NCBI GenBank assembly: GCA_024400505.1
Contig: JAKSMP010000022.1
Location: forward strand, 1 to 36,719
From: Bacteroidales bacterium
Lineage (GTDB): Bacteria > Bacteroidota > Bacteroidia > Bacteroidales > P3
Length of the DNA: 36,719 nucleotides
Direction of reading: 5' to 3'
The translations under genes were made by a program, and so were the position numbers. Positions within the stretch are counted from its first letter, which is position 1; the number at the start of each line of letters is the position of its first letter. Below, one piece after another: positions 34,530-36,719 of this stretch. The notes under the pieces were generated by a model. That model saw only the letters and a list, made by a program, of their open reading frames with translations, made no database searches and was not told the origin of the DNA.

Positions 34530-35369
34530 TCAATTATTACGATTAACCTGTTGAGAGACAATCTTATTATGTCTAACAAGCATAGAAAGAATACCAAGCC
34601 AACCCAAAATATTCCCAACACAATTAGCAACCAAATCATTTACATCATATCCCCTATAGGGCAATATGGCTTGTCCAAATTCTGTGATAAAACCGATAAT
34701 GAGGGCGGAAATCAATATGCGCCACGCACGTTTGTCCAACCAGTCAGCTAAAAAAAGTGGACATACGACATATATACACGCATGCAAAAGATGATCTAAT
34801 CGAAGACCAAAGATATGGTTGTTCAATACTAGTCCTAGACCATTCAGAGGTGCCCACATTAATATGGCAAGCAGGATGAAATAAAGAGCTGCCAAACGCT
34901 TACGACCCTCTTGATTGAATAGCTTTACAACAAACTGCTTTGTGCGTTTACGTCGCAAGACTCTGCGGGAATCGGTCCTAAACTGATCTGACTCAACTGA
35001 AATAGATATACCATCTTTTTTTTCAAGAATCGTCAACTTTGCAAGTACATCTTCTCTTGAAACACGTTCATAATGGTAGCAATTGTCTCCTTGAAACACG
35101 AGCACATCACCATCAATACGCATCAAACGATGAATGATGAAATGGCCATTTAACACAAACATATAAATTTCAAATGGAACACAATCCTCATCATCAGACA
35201 TTGGTCGAAGTGTAATTTTATCACCATCCCCATGTATCAATGGCAACATACTAGTACCACCAAACATCATTTTTACAGCTTTACCCTCTTTAAGAAGTTC
35301 ACACATCTCTAAAAGGATAAAATTGTGTATATCATTCGGAAGTGTAATCGATGTCTTTTCTTGTTCCAT
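34530..35369 (-). CDS. S26 signal-peptidase-like domain fused to a VanZ-like membrane domain
   Basis: This 279-residue protein joins two domains. The N-terminal part (about 15-120) is S24/S26-peptidase-like: GGTSMLPLI with the candidate nucleophile Ser40, IIHRL with His80 where classical signal peptidases have Lys, and FQGDN (92-96). Ser-His pairing is the pattern of the archaeal/ER-type signal peptidase branch. After a basic linker (134-158), the C-terminal part has about four membrane helices and the VanZ signature: LDHLLHACIY (191-200), ITEFGQAILPYRGYDVNDL (228-246) and ANCVGN. No membrane helix precedes the peptidase domain. The start is the ATG at 35369, 2 nt after the stop of the kinase-like gene. 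Cleavage of a peptide substrate with a linked membrane function is a plausible inference; the activity is untested. Confidence 0.85.
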   Translation of the reverse strand: MEQEKTSITLPNDIHNFILLEMCELLKEGKAVKMMFGGTSMLPLIHGDGDKITLRPMSDDEDCVPFEIYMFVLNGHFIIHRLMRIDGDVLVFQGDNCYHYERVSREDVLAKLTILEKKDGISISVESDQFRTDSRRVLRRKRTKQFVVKLFNQEGRKRLAALYFILLAILMWAPLNGLGLVLNNHIFGLRLDHLLHACIYVVCPLFLADWLDKRAWRILISALIIGFITEFGQAILPYRGYDVNDLVANCVGNILGWLGILSMLVRHNKIVSQQVNRNN

Positions 35370-35371
35370 CA

Positions 35372-36253
35372 CTATTTAATGGGGCCGAATATTGCATTGT
35401 GGCTAGTCCAAGCAGCTGCCTCATCAGGCAAACACTCCAAATGGAATACAGGAACACATTCCAAGACATTAGACAACAAACCCATTAATAAATCTTGGAA
35501 ATGCTGATCTTGGGACAATGCTGGAGGAAATGAAGGATGAACTGAGGCAAAAGCGGACAGAATATTTTGACGATGAATCTTATTATACGGAGCCTGAGAC
35601 AATCTAATTGCAGCTGCCAATGGGAAACGCAATTGATGATAGCAATGAGTTTTGCCACTCCAAGGTGATCCATATACCACTGCCTCGCCATTTTCGAATG
35701 CGAGCACAGGGCTATCGTCATTCAACAAATGCGTATCAGGAATGTGGTTCAACCAAAGACGAGTGTGGGTACTTTTACCTGTACCAGATTCGCCTAAACA
35801 AAGTACGGCTTTACCTTGATGCACTACACATGAAGAATGTATTAGCACCATATTACTAGAAGCCGACATCATACCAAGCGCCATCCACAAAGCGAAACGA
35901 AGATGCATTGGATTACGGCCACATGTACCTTCTACTACGTTACTGCCAATCTTATACCGCATATACAATGGGCAATCATCAGGAGAAGCGACCAAGCTCA
36001 TCGAAAAATAATAGACATCATCTTTCTTAAAAAAGAAACTATTCGTGTCAGTCTCATTATCTTCTATTTCATAAAGCTTCTCACTATCGGCAGGAATAGA
36101 AAAAGTATGGCCGAACACAACCTTCCATTCAGGCTCTTGATCTTCAACACAAAAAACAGGAAAACCTGGAGTATTCTTCAGAGCTGCGCATTCAACATCA
36201 CCTTCAACTTGGAAAAGATGACCAGCAATTGAATATGTGAGTTTATCTGCCAT
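35372..36253 (-). CDS. HPr kinase-like P-loop protein
   Basis: The 293-residue protein resembles the HPr kinase/phosphorylase C-terminal domain found as a stand-alone protein in gene clusters with PqqD. It shows LIHSSCVVHQGKAVLC (137-152), a Walker A motif GESGTGKST (154-162), LLNDDSPVL (176-184) and YGSPWSGK (194-201). The N-terminal 110 residues form a separate beta-rich part. Some homologues phosphorylate serine residues of lasso-peptide precursors, so a peptide kinase role is possible. No HPr or PTS gene is visible nearby, which argues against a role in carbon control. The gene starts 8 nt after pqqD-like and ends 2 nt before the S26-VanZ gene, so translation is probably coupled. Confidence 0.87.
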   Translation of the reverse strand: MADKLTYSIAGHLFQVEGDVECAALKNTPGFPVFCVEDQEPEWKVVFGHTFSIPADSEKLYEIEDNETDTNSFFFKKDDVYYFSMSLVASPDDCPLYMRYKIGSNVVEGTCGRNPMHLRFALWMALGMMSASSNMVLIHSSCVVHQGKAVLCLGESGTGKSTHTRLWLNHIPDTHLLNDDSPVLAFENGEAVVYGSPWSGKTHCYHQLRFPLAAAIRLSQAPYNKIHRQNILSAFASVHPSFPPALSQDQHFQDLLMGLLSNVLECVPVFHLECLPDEAAAWTSHNAIFGPIK

Positions 36254-36261
36254 ACAAATAA

Positions 36262-36534
36262 TTATTCAGCTAGTAGCAAACCATTTTCCTGAAGAACCAT
36301 TACCCAAGACTCAGCATCCTTACGAGCTACAGATTCTTCGACTTCATAATTATCCAATAAAACATTTACAGCATCATCAACAGTAAAATCCTTTGACAAC
36401 AAAGAATTCCACATAAGAAGAGCAGAATCGTTGAATGCAATTACGCGTGTCATGTCGGCACTTGATTTGCCTTGTAACAAAATGATATTCTCGCCCGCCA
36501 CAGTACGGACCTTAAAAATAGGATTAATTTTCAT
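36262..36534 (-). CDS. PqqD family peptide-recognition (RRE-like) protein
   Basis: The 90-residue protein, from the ATG at 36534, fits the PqqD family. It has an N-terminal beta hairpin with a winged-helix layout (FKVRTVAGENIILL, 7-20; FNDSALLMWNSL, 34-45), then FTVDDAVNVLL (50-60) and a C-terminal helix ending ENGLLLAE. PqqD-like domains bind leader peptides and present them to modifying enzymes. An upstream in-frame extension to 36570 is unlikely, because the promoter lies directly before this ATG. The gene heads a tight operon with the HPr-kinase-like and S26-VanZ genes. No radical SAM, cyclase or precursor gene is seen in the window. Confidence 0.87.
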   Translation of the reverse strand: MKINPIFKVRTVAGENIILLQGKSSADMTRVIAFNDSALLMWNSLLSKDFTVDDAVNVLLDNYEVEESVARKDAESWVMVLQENGLLLAE

Positions 36535-36538
36535 GATG

Positions 36539-36571
36539 CAAAGATACAACTTTTTTTTGAAATAATACAAA
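36539..36571 (-). promoter_or_regulatory. Consensus promoter with almost no leader before the PqqD-like gene
   Basis: On the minus strand TTTG (36571-36568), 21 nt, TATCTTTG (36546-36539) matches the Bacteroidetes consensus. Only CATC separates the -7 box from the ATG, so transcription should start at or next to the first codon. Confidence 0.75.
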
Positions 36572-36591
36572 TATTTAATAACAAAAAACTT

Positions 36592-36666
36592 ATGAAACGT
36601 GTTTATCAGCTAGAAAAAGCCCCAAAAAGAGAACTACTGCAACATTTAAAACGAGTCATTTCATAA
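36592..36666 (+). CDS. Possible 24-residue basic peptide, divergent from the PqqD-like operon
   Basis: An ATG at 36592 opens a 24-codon frame rich in Lys, Arg and Leu (it begins MKRVYQLEKAPK) and ends at TAA 36666. I recognise no family and see no promoter matching the consensus. It could be chance. It is listed only because small basic peptides can be substrates of PqqD/kinase systems. Confidence 0.15.
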   Translation: MKRVYQLEKAPKRELLQHLKRVIS

Positions 36667-36719
36667 AGAAAATAAAGAAAATAATCAAAAATAGGTCGAG
36701 ACCTTAAGTGCTCCATACA

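Overview
The window comes from a member of the Bacteroidota, most likely an uncultured gut or rumen Bacteroidales. Three things point there. Several proteins end in type IX secretion (T9SS) type A C-terminal domains. The promoters follow the Bacteroidetes pattern TTTG-(19-22 nt)-TAnnTTTG. A DUF4271-hemD-rnpA-yidD gene run is present. No tRNA, rRNA, CRISPR array, transposase or integrase was seen.

Left part (1-20.8 kb). Two very large minus-strand genes encode secreted surface proteins built from fibronectin type III (FN3) domains and MAM-like jelly-roll domains. The first (start at 8542) runs off the left edge after 2847 residues and carries closely related modules about 267-269 residues long. 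The second (14230-20721, 2163 aa) is complete, with a signal peptide, a CUB domain, many FN3 and jelly-roll domains, and a T9SS C-terminal domain. Between them lies a plus-strand operon, lpxK-cutC-transglutaminase-like lipoprotein, with its own promoter and terminator. The 640-base gap after it holds an array of 11-bp repeats and three 10-bp boxes spaced exactly 22 bp apart.

Middle (20.8-26.3 kb). A divergent promoter region launches a plus-strand run: a gingipain-family (C25) T9SS cargo protein, then DUF4271, hemD (with an unusual Ala/Lys-rich tail), rnpA and yidD. A perfect 13-bp hairpin ends it, facing the next, convergent operon.

Right part (26.3-36.7 kb), all minus strand. One operon (promoter near 31.5 kb) encodes a small lipoprotein, a beta-barrel/OmpA fusion, a small T9SS-sorted protein and a tail-fibre-like repeat protein with a FISUMP-type C-terminal domain. 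These look like parts of one surface structure. Upstream of it, a second operon starts from a near-perfect promoter at 36.5 kb with almost no 5' leader: a PqqD-like peptide-recognition protein, an HPr-kinase-like P-loop protein, an S26-type signal-peptidase-like domain fused to a VanZ membrane domain, a polyprenol-phosphate mannose synthase-like GT2 enzyme, and a prolyl tripeptidyl-peptidase-like S9 protease. PqqD, kinase and protease-VanZ resemble the tailoring part of a RiPP pathway. This is the best candidate for an undescribed system here, though neither a precursor nor a modifying core enzyme is visible in the window.
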